31,284 nt of DNA from GCA-2746235 sp049609225 (GTDB lineage: Bacteria > Planctomycetota > UBA1135). A program made the translations under genes and the position numbers. Position 1 is the first letter of the stretch. Every line of letters starts with the position of its first letter. The notes under the pieces were generated by a model that saw nothing but the letters and a program-made list of their open reading frames with translations, searched no databases and had not been told where the DNA came from. The DNA lies in assembly GCA_049609225.1 (NCBI GenBank), contig JBMYYH010000030.1, positions 1 through 31,284 of the forward strand. Direction: 5' to 3'. Shown here piece after piece: positions 7,544-14,672 of this stretch.

Positions 7544-8233
7544 TTGGATCTTGCCGCTGCGCGTTTGGCCTTCGGGGAAGAACGGTTTGGGGAGCTGTGT
7601 GCGGCGGCTCGGAAGGATTCGGAACTTGGGTTCGGCAACCAATCGCAGTCATCAGGGGCCGCCTTGGGACCCATTCATGATGTCATGGATGACCTATGGG
7701 ATGGGAATCTACCCACAGCACGCAAATTGGAAGTTACGGCCTCTCTCTTTGAAGAGATGCCAAGCTATTCCTACTTCACTTTTCTGGGCACACACTATGG
7801 GGTGTTCTCCGACGCAGACCTGGAGAACTTCTGGTCATGGATGCGCAAGCTGCTTGCGTCGGAAGATCGCGCTTTTCTTAATGCGGCGGGGTATTCCCTG
7901 TGGTGTGATTTTTTTGAAGACGCAAGGCGGGTGGAGCGAGCCTGGGCAGAGGTCACTCGGGAGGGATTACCCCCTTCCGCGCTTCGCTGTGTCCTCGATC
8001 ATTCTGGCCCCGTGCCGTATCCGCTGAAGAAGCGGCTGTATGGGGTTTTGATCACCGACAAGGCCTGGCATCTCCCCATCTTCCGTTCCTTATTGCACAG
8101 TGCGCATGATGCTTTTGGACAGATAGACAAGAAGGATGCCCGCAAGCTCTTGGCACAGTTGGACCTTCCGAACGACACGCAATACCTGAAGGAGTTGCGT
8201 TCCAAGATCAACCCCTGGTGGGCACTTCGGTAG
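7544..8233 (+). CDS. Hypothetical protein, lower-GC orphan downstream of the dinG cluster
   Basis: A 229-residue protein with no family I recognise. The likely start is TTG at 7544, because GGAAAGGG (7528-7535) is a good ribosome binding site 8 bases before it and no ATG occurs until 7685. It is rich in Trp, Phe and Asp/Glu in the middle (for example FWSWMRKLL, SLWCDFFEDARR), looks mainly helical, and has no signal peptide, membrane segment or cysteine motif. Its base composition is visibly more AT-rich than the neighbours, especially from about 7680 to 8200, which suggests later arrival by transfer. It starts 18 bases after the preceding gene, so it is probably read with dinG, and it converges on rarA. 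Confidence 0.7.
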   Translation: MDLAAARLAFGEERFGELCAAARKDSELGFGNQSQSSGAALGPIHDVMDDLWDGNLPTARKLEVTASLFEEMPSYSYFTFLGTHYGVFSDADLENFWSWMRKLLASEDRAFLNAAGYSLWCDFFEDARRVERAWAEVTREGLPPSALRCVLDHSGPVPYPLKKRLYGVLITDKAWHLPIFRSLLHSAHDAFGQIDKKDARKLLAQLDLPNDTQYLKELRSKINPWWALR

Positions 8234-8243
8234 CTCGCGCTAC
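8230..8243. terminator. Short inverted repeat containing both convergent stop codons
   Basis: GTAGC (8230-8234) pairs with GCTAC (8239-8243) around a 4-base loop. The arms contain the TAG of the orphan gene (8231-8233) and the reverse-strand TAG of rarA (8240-8242). The stem is only 5 bp with no T tract, so terminator activity is doubtful. Confidence 0.3.
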
Positions 8244-9625
8244 TCGCCCTTCCGACGCCGTTCCACTTCCGTTCGGATCTGCTCCAACCGCGCCTTGATC
8301 CGCGCCTCCACGCCGAACTCCGTGGGTTCGTAGAAGCGACGCCCTACCAGCGCATCCGGCAGGCATTCCATATCGGTCAAGCCACCGGCCTCATCGTGGG
8401 CATACTTCTGGTCCTTGGCCCAGCCGAGGTCCTTCATCAAGCCAGTCGGAGCATTGCGCAACTGCTTCGGCACCTCATGCGCATAACCGGAATCCAATTC
8501 CTTCGATACCTTCTTATACGCCATATAAATCGCATTCGATTTCGGTGCGACGGCTAGATAAACCGCGATCTCCGCCAAGGCCAACTCCCCTTCCGGCTTG
8601 CCCAGGAAGTGAAAGGCATCCTTGGCTGCTACCGCCAGACGTAAGGCATTCGGATCCGCCAGGCCGATATCCTCCGACGCCATCCGCACCAGGCGTCGGG
8701 CGAGGAACATGGGGTCTTCGCCGGACTTGAGCATGCGCACCAGCCAATAGATGGCGGCGTCGGGGTCGGAACTGCGAATGGATTTATGCAGCGCCGAGAT
8801 CAAGTCATAGTGGGATTCCCCAGACTTGTCGTAGAGCAGGGCGCGTCCGGCGAAGACCTGTTCGAGGATGGCATCACTCAAGGTGGCGCCGACATCGCAA
8901 CGTCGGACGGCGGCTTCCAAGGCGACATAGGCTCGACGTCCATCCCCGCTCGCATAACGCGCGATCGCCATCAGTTGCTCATCCGTCACCTCGATCCGAC
9001 GTGCACCGAACCCACGCTCCTGGTCCTCCAAGGCCCGACGCAACAGCGTGACCAGATCCTCTTCCTCGATCGGCTCGAGCACATGCACCGTCAACCGCGA
9101 CAGCAATGGCCCCACAACCTCAAAGGATGGATTCTCGGTGGTCGCGCCGACCAGGATGATGTCGCCACCTTCGACGAAGGGCAGGAATGCATCCTGTTGC
9201 GCCTTGTTGAAGCGGTGGATCTCATCCACGAACACCAAAGTCGGGCGCCCCGATATCTGACGCAACCGCTGCGCCTCCTGCATCGCGCCGCGCACTTCCT
9301 TGATGCCGCTCAACACCGCGCTGAAGGTGCGGAACTCCAAGTCCGCACGTTCGGCCAACATGCGCGCCAGGGTGGTCTTGCCGGTGCCGGGAGGCCCCCA
9401 GAAGATCATCGAACCGATTTCGCCGCCTTCAAAGACCCGACGCAGTGCTCCTTCTTCCCCTACCAACTTCGGCTGGCCGACAAACTCCTCTAGGGAGTGC
9501 GGGCGCATCCGTTCGGCCAAGGGCGCGGAAGCCGCAACACTATTCGCACCAGCAGCAGAACCGGCCGCTCCCGTTTCCGCAGCCTCGCGCTCTCCTCCGT
9601 CGAACAAATCTCCTTGCGGCACCAT
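8240..9625 (-). CDS. rarA: Replication-associated recombination protein A (RarA/MgsA, AAA+ ATPase)
   Basis: A 461-residue clamp-loader-like AAA+ ATPase that acts at stalled replication forks. Visible motifs: PLAERMRPHSLEEFVGQ (35-51) opening the family core, Walker A GPPGTGKT (77-84), Walker B VFVDEIHRF (131-139, D134/E135) followed by KAQQDAFLP, sensor 1 GATTENPSF (160-168), and the family C-terminal domain with YDLISALHKS, ASEDIGLADP, APKSNAIYMA and RNAPTGLMKDLG. About 35 low-complexity residues precede the core and begin MVPQGDLF; QGDLF (4-8) fits the beta-clamp-binding pentapeptide consensus. The start lies 4 bases after the stop of the trmH-type gene, so the two form an operon. Confidence 0.96.
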   Translation of the reverse strand: MVPQGDLFDGGEREAAETGAAGSAAGANSVAASAPLAERMRPHSLEEFVGQPKLVGEEGALRRVFEGGEIGSMIFWGPPGTGKTTLARMLAERADLEFRTFSAVLSGIKEVRGAMQEAQRLRQISGRPTLVFVDEIHRFNKAQQDAFLPFVEGGDIILVGATTENPSFEVVGPLLSRLTVHVLEPIEEEDLVTLLRRALEDQERGFGARRIEVTDEQLMAIARYASGDGRRAYVALEAAVRRCDVGATLSDAILEQVFAGRALLYDKSGESHYDLISALHKSIRSSDPDAAIYWLVRMLKSGEDPMFLARRLVRMASEDIGLADPNALRLAVAAKDAFHFLGKPEGELALAEIAVYLAVAPKSNAIYMAYKKVSKELDSGYAHEVPKQLRNAPTGLMKDLGWAKDQKYAHDEAGGLTDMECLPDALVGRRFYEPTEFGVEARIKARLEQIRTEVERRRKGE

Positions 9626-9629
9626 GCGC

Positions 9630-10460
9630 TTACTCCGGTACCGAATGGTGATCCGCGTTGGCCTGCTGGCTTTGACTCAAGGCCCAGCCCACCACCGCCG
9701 CCGCCGTCGCGACATTGAGGCTCTCCACCCCACGCTTTAATGGGATACCGACGATGCGTGTGCAGGCTGCCTGCAACTGCGGACCCAAGCCCTGCCCTTC
9801 CTCGCCGAGCAGCACACCCACCGGCTGGTGATGCGAGGTTTCAGAAACCACTTCATCCAAGGGCTCGCCATCGGCATCGGTGGCCCAAAGTTCCATCGAA
9901 CGTGCGGCTGCGGCCTCGAGGAAAGCCTCGGTCTCGACGCGTTCAAAGACCGGCAAGCGGAAGGTGGTACCGCTGGCGCCACGCAAGGCGCGCGGATGCC
10001 ACGGGGAGGCTCCACCCTTCAAGCAAATCAGGCCCGCAGCACCGAAGCCGGCGGCCACGCGCGCCAAGGCTCCAAGATTGCCCGGATCCTGCACGCCGGC
10101 GGCGATCAACCACCAAGCATCGGCCTTCGATTGCGCGATCGCCTCGCGCCAATCGGTTTCCGGACGCTCGACCCAAGCCAGCAGATCCGATGGACTGTCC
10201 AAGCGACTCACCGCGTGCAGCAACTGCGCTTCGCAAGGAAGGATCTCTGCGCCGGTTGCGGCAGCGCGCTGCAACAACGGGTCTTCCAGATCGGCATCTT
10301 CCACTACCAGGACCCAATCGACCTGCGCTTCGGCTTCCAAGGCATCTTCCAACAGATGACGCCCTTCCAAGACCGTGGATTCCCGTTCCTTGCCGGCACG
10401 CAAAGCCCGCAAAGCCTTGAGCTTCGCGTTCTGCGCCGAGCGGATGGGTTCCACGTTCAT
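9630..10460 (-). CDS. TrmH/SpoU-family RNA 2'-O-methyltransferase
   Basis: A 276-residue SPOUT methyltransferase that would use SAM to methylate a ribose 2'-OH in tRNA or rRNA. The N-terminus resembles the substrate-binding domain (IRSAQNAKLKALRAL, then a VLEGRHLLEDAL block). The SPOUT knot motifs are all present: VQDPGNLGALARVAAGFG (motif 1, with the conserved Asn and Arg), VGVLLGEEGQGLG (motif 2) and IPLKRGVESLNVATAAAVV (motif 3). The exact target (23S rRNA such as G2251-like sites, or tRNA) cannot be read from sequence. The ATG at 10460 was chosen; an in-frame GTG at 10466 would add two residues. It is divergent from rsgA over 34 bases and followed after 4 bases by rarA. Confidence 0.92.
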   Translation of the reverse strand: MNVEPIRSAQNAKLKALRALRAGKERESTVLEGRHLLEDALEAEAQVDWVLVVEDADLEDPLLQRAAATGAEILPCEAQLLHAVSRLDSPSDLLAWVERPETDWREAIAQSKADAWWLIAAGVQDPGNLGALARVAAGFGAAGLICLKGGASPWHPRALRGASGTTFRLPVFERVETEAFLEAAAARSMELWATDADGEPLDEVVSETSHHQPVGVLLGEEGQGLGPQLQAACTRIVGIPLKRGVESLNVATAAAVVGWALSQSQQANADHHSVPE

Positions 10461-10470
10461 GTGCACATTC

Positions 10471-10478
10471 TACGCGTA
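10471..10478. promoter_or_regulatory. Palindrome between divergent trmH-type and rsgA genes
   Basis: The 34-base gap between the two divergent starts contains the palindrome TACGCGTA. With so little room, both promoters must lie in or beyond each other's 5' ends. A shared regulator site is possible, but an 8-bp palindrome is weak evidence. Confidence 0.2.
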
Positions 10479-10494
10479 AGTAGGATGGGCGGAC

Positions 10495-11469
10495 ATGAGC
10501 GGTTCCTCCGACTCCCCCCTGGTCATCCGCGTGGATGCGCGCCAGTGCGACATCCTGGTCGACGGCGAACCCAAACAAGCCCGCCTGCGTGGTCGGCTGT
10601 TCGAGGAGCGCGGCATCGACAAGGTGCCGGTTGCCGTCGGGGATCGGGTCAAGCTTGGTGGTGCAGGCGAAGACCTCGCGATCGACGCCATCGAAGAACG
10701 CAAGAACCTGTTCGCCCGACGCGCCGCCGGCGATGACCCCGATCGACGTCAGCTGTTGGCTTCGAACGTGGACCAGGTGGTGGTAGTGAACTCCGTAGGC
10801 ATCCCGGCCTTCAGTTCGATGGTGGCGGATCGCATCCTGGCGGCTTGCAGTTTCGCCGGCATTCCAGCGGTGTTGGTGTTGAACAAGATCGACAAGGCCA
10901 AACGTCGGAAGTTGGAAAAACTGGTGGCGAGTTATGAGAACTCCGAAGCGCCGGTGCTGTTGACCTCGGCGACCGAAGCGACCGGCATGGAAGAGCTCCT
11001 GGCGATCCTGAAGGATCGCACCAGTGTGCTTTATGGCTTGAGTGGTGTCGGCAAATCGACCTTGATGAACACCATCGATCCGACCTTGAAGTTGGAAGTG
11101 CGCGAAGCCAGCGAATCGCTGCAATCAGGGCGTCATACGACTACGTTCTCGCGTTGGTATCCGCTCGCCGTCGGTGGTGCCGTGATCGATACGCCGGGGG
11201 TGCGCAAGTTTCGCCCCTTCGGGATTCCGCCGCATGAATTGCGTTTGCACTTCCCGGAGTTGCGCGAGATCGGCAAGCAGTGTCACTTCCCTGCGTGTAT
11301 GCATCGGGAAGAGCCTGATTGCGCCGTGAAGGAAGCCTTGGAATCCAAGACTATGCCCGCTTCACGCTACCGCAGCTACCTCGAGATCCTTGAGGAGCTC
11401 GAAGAGGCCTATGGCGGCACCGGCCGCAAGGAAAAGAAGGCCGGGCCGGACCATAAGGCGCGGCGTTAA
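10495..11469 (+). CDS. rsgA: Small ribosomal subunit biogenesis GTPase RsgA
   Basis: A 324-residue circularly permuted GTPase that checks late 30S maturation near the decoding centre. Domains in order: an OB fold (about 10-70), then the GTPase with motifs in permuted order G4 NKID (130-133), G5 TSA (157-159), G1 GLSGVGKST (181-189), G2 in HTTTF (214-218) and G3 DTPG (232-235), then a zinc domain with C263, C268, H270 and C276 (CHFPACMHREEPDC). A Lys/Arg-rich tail fits rRNA contact. AGGATGGGCGG before the ATG provides a plausible ribosome binding site. Length is normal for the family. Its TAA overlaps the reverse-strand TAA of the convergent gene within TTAA (11466-11469). Confidence 0.97.
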   Translation: MSGSSDSPLVIRVDARQCDILVDGEPKQARLRGRLFEERGIDKVPVAVGDRVKLGGAGEDLAIDAIEERKNLFARRAAGDDPDRRQLLASNVDQVVVVNSVGIPAFSSMVADRILAACSFAGIPAVLVLNKIDKAKRRKLEKLVASYENSEAPVLLTSATEATGMEELLAILKDRTSVLYGLSGVGKSTLMNTIDPTLKLEVREASESLQSGRHTTTFSRWYPLAVGGAVIDTPGVRKFRPFGIPPHELRLHFPELREIGKQCHFPACMHREEPDCAVKEALESKTMPASRYRSYLEILEELEEAYGGTGRKEKKAGPDHKARR

Positions 11470-12182
11470 CAGCCCTTTGCTTCCGCCAAGGCGCGTGCCT
11501 TCGGATGCAGGAGGCTGTTCTCCTTGTGGATGTGGCGGTGGAGGTCGTACTCCATCGCCTCAAGGCGTTCGAGCATCGCGCGGAACTTGTTGCAGGCTCC
11601 TTCCGGCGGTGTGAAGTCGTTGGTCAACTGACGGATCTTGGCGAGTGCTTCGCCGGCGCCGTCGTGCTCCAGTTCCATGACATGCATCGGATTCTCGATG
11701 CTGCCGCAATGGAACTGCGGAGTGGCGGCGGCTTCCTCCAACTGCTTAATCATCGGGAACAGGATGCGCTCCTCCTTCATCAGGTGGGAATCCAGTTCAT
11801 GGAACATGTCGAGCGCGACCCGACGCATCTGCCCCAGCCACGGATGGTTCTCGGCATGCACCCGCGCGACGGTCTCGACCAAGATGGTCAATGCCGGCAG
11901 CTCTTCCTTCATGTAGGCATGGTGGGTGCCGACGATGTGCTCATACAACTCGGTCGGCCCCATGTTGCCGAAGTCCGGCTCCTCGGTTTCATCGACAGCC
12001 TCAAAGGCAGCCAACTTCTCCAGCACAGGCTCCACATCCTGGCCGACCGCGGCGCAGGCCTGCTCCAAAGTGCGGCCCCCATTGCAGCAGTAGTCGAGAC
12101 CGAAGCTTTCGAAGACGCGGGAACGTCCGGGACGGTCGGTGACGAGGTCAGCGAGAGTGGAATCTGCGAGGGCTGGTGTCAT
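11466..12182 (-). CDS. ric: Iron-sulfur cluster repair di-iron protein (RIC; ScdA/YtfE family)
   Basis: A 238-residue haemerythrin-like protein that restores Fe-S clusters damaged by nitric oxide or oxidants. An N-terminal ScdA-type domain carries the signature FESFGLDYCCNGG (24-36) with its paired cysteines. The four-helix part shows the expected di-iron ligand pattern: H87 or H88 (GTHH), H133 and E137 (HLMKEERILFP), H173 (LEHD), and H217 and E221 (HIHKENSLLHP). Length is close to E. coli YtfE (~220). It stands alone, convergent with rsgA, and its upstream region is strongly AT-rich with a Fur-like element (12216-12230), which fits regulation by iron or nitrosative stress. Confidence 0.95.
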   Translation of the reverse strand: MTPALADSTLADLVTDRPGRSRVFESFGLDYCCNGGRTLEQACAAVGQDVEPVLEKLAAFEAVDETEEPDFGNMGPTELYEHIVGTHHAYMKEELPALTILVETVARVHAENHPWLGQMRRVALDMFHELDSHLMKEERILFPMIKQLEEAAATPQFHCGSIENPMHVMELEHDGAGEALAKIRQLTNDFTPPEGACNKFRAMLERLEAMEYDLHRHIHKENSLLHPKARALAEAKGC

Positions 12183-12195
12183 GTTTGGGATTTTA

Positions 12196-12230
12196 AGATA
12201 AAAATATCTGCTTTTGGAGACTCATTCTCA
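12196..12230 (-). promoter_or_regulatory. AT-rich promoter region of ric with a Fur-like box and an inverted repeat
   Basis: Upstream of ric the base composition falls sharply. AGATA (12196-12200) and TATCT (12205-12209) form an inverted repeat around AAAA, 14-27 bases before the start. Further upstream GGAGACTCATTCTCA (12216-12230) matches 11 of 15 positions of the Fur core TGATAATCATTATCA. Control by a Fur-family or nitric-oxide-sensing repressor is inferred. The AGATA repeat is shorter than a classical NsrR site. Confidence 0.4.
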
Positions 12231-12237
12231 AAAACTT

Positions 12238-12257
12238 AAAAAAGGCCCTAAAAGGCC
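12238..12257 (-). terminator. Probable intrinsic terminator of ispH
   Basis: Read on the minus strand, GGCC-TTTTAG-GGCC is followed by six T residues (12238-12243), 16 bases beyond the ispH stop. The stem is only 4 bp of pure GC, with A-rich bases before it that can extend pairing with the T run. Confidence 0.55.
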
Positions 12258-12272
12258 ACGTTTTTGTGCCTC

Positions 12273-13427
12273 TTAGGCCTCGAGGGTGCCGCCAGCGAAC
12301 TCCACCAGCCGCTCGATCACTTCGCCGAGCAAGGCATCCGGAGTACTGGCACCCGCCGTAAAGGCCACACGCAGAGGACGCTTGCCCGGCAGCCAATCCT
12401 GTTCCTCCAGGATCTCGCCACTGGTGCGGTCACGATGCGTGAGAAGAGTGTCTATGCAATCCGGTCCCTCGATATGGAAGGCCGGGACCCCGAGACGTCG
12501 GCCGACGCGTGCGAGGTTCTTGGTATTGGAGCTGTCGTATCCCCCCACCACCAGATACAGATCCGGATTGGTTTCCGCGACGGCTGCCGCTGCGTCCTGA
12601 TTGTCTTGGGTGGCGCGGCAGATGGTGTCGAAGTCGCGGAAGTTTTCGGCCAAAGCCTCTTCGTTATCGCGGTTCTTCAAGGCAATCATCAGGCGATCGC
12701 CGATGGCGCGTGATTCACTCGCCAACATCGTGGTCTGATTGATCACACCGATGCGGATCAGGTCCCGTGCCACATCCAAACCGGGGGAGAAGCTGCCGTC
12801 GCGCAGACCATTGCGCAGCACTTCTTCACTCACATGGCCTTCGAGGAATCCGGCGAGGACTTCGGCTTCTTCGATGCTGTAGACCACCACATAGTGCCCG
12901 CCCTCGCTTTCGATCAACGAACAAGTGGCTTCGGTCTCCTCATGCCCGACGGTGCCGTGAATGATGGTGGTGAAGCCTTCCTTCAGGTACTTCAAGGTCC
13001 GCTTGTGCGGCTTGATCACCCAAGGGCAGGTCGTGTCCACGATCGTCACACCGCGTTGGCGTAGGTCATTCATGTCCTCGACCGTCGCGCTGAAGGCCGG
13101 CACGATCACCACATCCTTATCACTCAGTTGCTCGAGTGCCCCTTCCGTCGCGAAGGCACCACGCAGGAACCCGATGCCCTTGGCACGCAGGTCTGCGTTC
13201 ACGCGCGGATTGTGAATGATCGAACTGATCAACCACATCGGACGCCCGGCATGATCCCGACGCGCCTCCTCCACCATCGCCAAGGCCCGATCCACCCCCC
13301 AACAGAAACCGAAACTCTGCGGCAGCAACAGCTCCAACTCTCCGACGGTATGCGAACCGGAGTTGCGCAGCTGCTCAACCAGCGTGCTGCGGTAGGTCTG
13401 ACGGACTTCGGTGTTCTCGATGGACAT
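12273..13427 (-). CDS. ispH: 4-hydroxy-3-methylbut-2-enyl diphosphate reductase (IspH/LytB)
   Basis: A 384-residue 4Fe-4S enzyme, last step of the MEP isoprenoid pathway (HMBPP to IPP and DMAPP). The three cluster cysteines are C42 (GFCWGVDRA), C134 (DTTCPWV) and C270 (TICRATQDNQDA). Substrate-binding residues include H72 (IIHNPRVN), the GHEE block at 161-164, and SSNT (299-302). It is longer than E. coli IspH (~316), and the WGVDRA, TTCPWV and ATQDNQDA spellings belong to the plant/cyanobacterial-type branch. I start at the ATG at 13427; the open frame continues upstream but overlaps folC. The start lies two bases after the folC stop, so the genes are probably translationally coupled. Confidence 0.95.
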   Translation of the reverse strand: MSIENTEVRQTYRSTLVEQLRNSGSHTVGELELLLPQSFGFCWGVDRALAMVEEARRDHAGRPMWLISSIIHNPRVNADLRAKGIGFLRGAFATEGALEQLSDKDVVIVPAFSATVEDMNDLRQRGVTIVDTTCPWVIKPHKRTLKYLKEGFTTIIHGTVGHEETEATCSLIESEGGHYVVVYSIEEAEVLAGFLEGHVSEEVLRNGLRDGSFSPGLDVARDLIRIGVINQTTMLASESRAIGDRLMIALKNRDNEEALAENFRDFDTICRATQDNQDAAAAVAETNPDLYLVVGGYDSSNTKNLARVGRRLGVPAFHIEGPDCIDTLLTHRDRTSGEILEEQDWLPGKRPLRVAFTAGASTPDALLGEVIERLVEFAGGTLEA

Positions 13428-13429
13428 GA

Positions 13430-14647
13430 TTAGGACATCCAAGCCTGCGTTTGCGGGCGCAAAGCTCCTACCAGGTAAGTCGACCCGGTAATCAGGAGTA
13501 CCTCCGGACCCTCCGGAAACTGCACTTTGGGCAGCGGGATGGCGTCGAAGGAAGGGGCGATTGTAGCCGGGTCGGCGGAGCGTGGATGGTCGCCAGCGGG
13601 TGCGGTCCACCAGGATTCCTTGGCGAGACGAGGGCCGAGATTTGCACGCAAGGCTGTGCCTAATCCGACGTGATCCTTGTCGTCGCGCAGGGCGAGGACG
13701 ACACCGCGCTCCTGCTCCGGGAAGGACTCGCGGAAGGCCCTGAGGACCGCCGTCAACGAGTCGGTGGAATGCGCGATGTCGAAGATGACGATGCGGCCAT
13801 CGGCGAGGCGTCGGTGCTCCCAGCGACCGGGGAGTTGCAGCGCGGACTCGGGCAAGGACGGCAGGATGTCGGCGCCGGCAGCAAAGGGGCGCGGAAGGTT
13901 TCGCAACACCGTGGTAGCAAGCGCTAGGTTGGATTCCATATGCGGCAGAACATGGGAAAAGCCGGGTTGCAGAGGTGGAGCGGACTTCAATGCTCCATCC
14001 ACTTCTGCAGCGCATTGCTCCAGCACCTCCATCGCCTCCGCAGCGATGCCAGCACCGGTGAAGAGCAAGGCATCACGCTTGAGGATGCCGCCTTTCTCAC
14101 CCGCAATCGCCGCGAGGTTGTCGCCGAGCACATCCACATGTTCCAACTCGATCGAAGTGATGACCGCGGCCAAGGGTTGCACCACATTGGTCGAATCCGA
14201 ACGTCCGCCAAGGCCGGTTTCTAAAACCATGATGTCGCAGCCTTCATCGCGGAACAGGACCAAGGCAGTAGCCGTGAGTAGATCGAAGAAAGTTTCGTCG
14301 CCGGCGCTGGCAGCAAGCACCTTTTGGATGGCATCGGCCAGGGCATCGTCTGGGGCGAAGGCACCGTTAATGGTGAGACGTTCGCGCCAATCGCTCAAAT
14401 GCGGCGAGGAATAAAGCCCCACCTTCAAACCGGCAGCCGCCATGCCTTTAGCGAGGTAATGGCAAACACTGCCTTTGCCTTTGGAACCCGCTACATGCAG
14501 CACCGGAAGGCTCCAATGCACGTTTTCCAGGCGCTCGACCAGCCCTTCCATGGTGTCGAGGCGGAAACGCGCAGCCCGTGGACGACTACAGGTTTCGTAG
14601 TCGGTCCGTGCGCAAAGTTCAGTCCAAAGCGTTTCTAGCCGATTCAT
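13430..14647 (-). CDS. folC: Dihydrofolate/folylpolyglutamate synthase (FolC, Mur ligase family)
   Basis: A 405-residue ATP-dependent ligase that adds glutamate to dihydropteroate or tetrahydrofolate. Motifs: P-loop GSKGKGS (54-60), SPHLSDWRERL (81-91), ETGLGGRSDSTNVV (143-156), ELEHVDVLG (167-175), AGEKGGILK (182-190, with the lysine that is usually carbamylated), PGRWEHR (273-279), and a C-terminal ITGSTYLVGAL. One departure: the DGAHN motif of the C-terminal domain reads DIAHSTDS (290-297), lacking the conserved Asn. The ATG at 14647 is preferred over an in-frame ATG at 14674, which would overlap the divergent Nudix start. ispH follows two bases after the stop. Confidence 0.93.
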   Translation of the reverse strand: MNRLETLWTELCARTDYETCSRPRAARFRLDTMEGLVERLENVHWSLPVLHVAGSKGKGSVCHYLAKGMAAAGLKVGLYSSPHLSDWRERLTINGAFAPDDALADAIQKVLAASAGDETFFDLLTATALVLFRDEGCDIMVLETGLGGRSDSTNVVQPLAAVITSIELEHVDVLGDNLAAIAGEKGGILKRDALLFTGAGIAAEAMEVLEQCAAEVDGALKSAPPLQPGFSHVLPHMESNLALATTVLRNLPRPFAAGADILPSLPESALQLPGRWEHRRLADGRIVIFDIAHSTDSLTAVLRAFRESFPEQERGVVLALRDDKDHVGLGTALRANLGPRLAKESWWTAPAGDHPRSADPATIAPSFDAIPLPKVQFPEGPEVLLITGSTYLVGALRPQTQAWMS

Positions 14648-14672
14648 GAGGTAGGCTTCTTTAGGGAATCCC

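Noticed and set aside
9943..11124. 393-codon minus-strand frame across the trmH-rsgA divergent region
   Set aside because: It crosses two well-supported genes and their shared promoter region in a non-coding frame, with low-complexity Arg/Gly content.
12196..12209. Classical NsrR site upstream of ric
   Set aside because: The inverted repeat AGATA-4-TATCT is shorter and differently spaced than the long AAGATGCAT-type NsrR palindrome, so I left the regulator open.
13428..14015. Extension of the ispH frame about 190 codons upstream
   Set aside because: It overlaps folC antisense-free but out of frame, and the translated residues are Arg/Pro-rich with no homology to IspH. The ATG at 13427 gives the normal family N-terminus.
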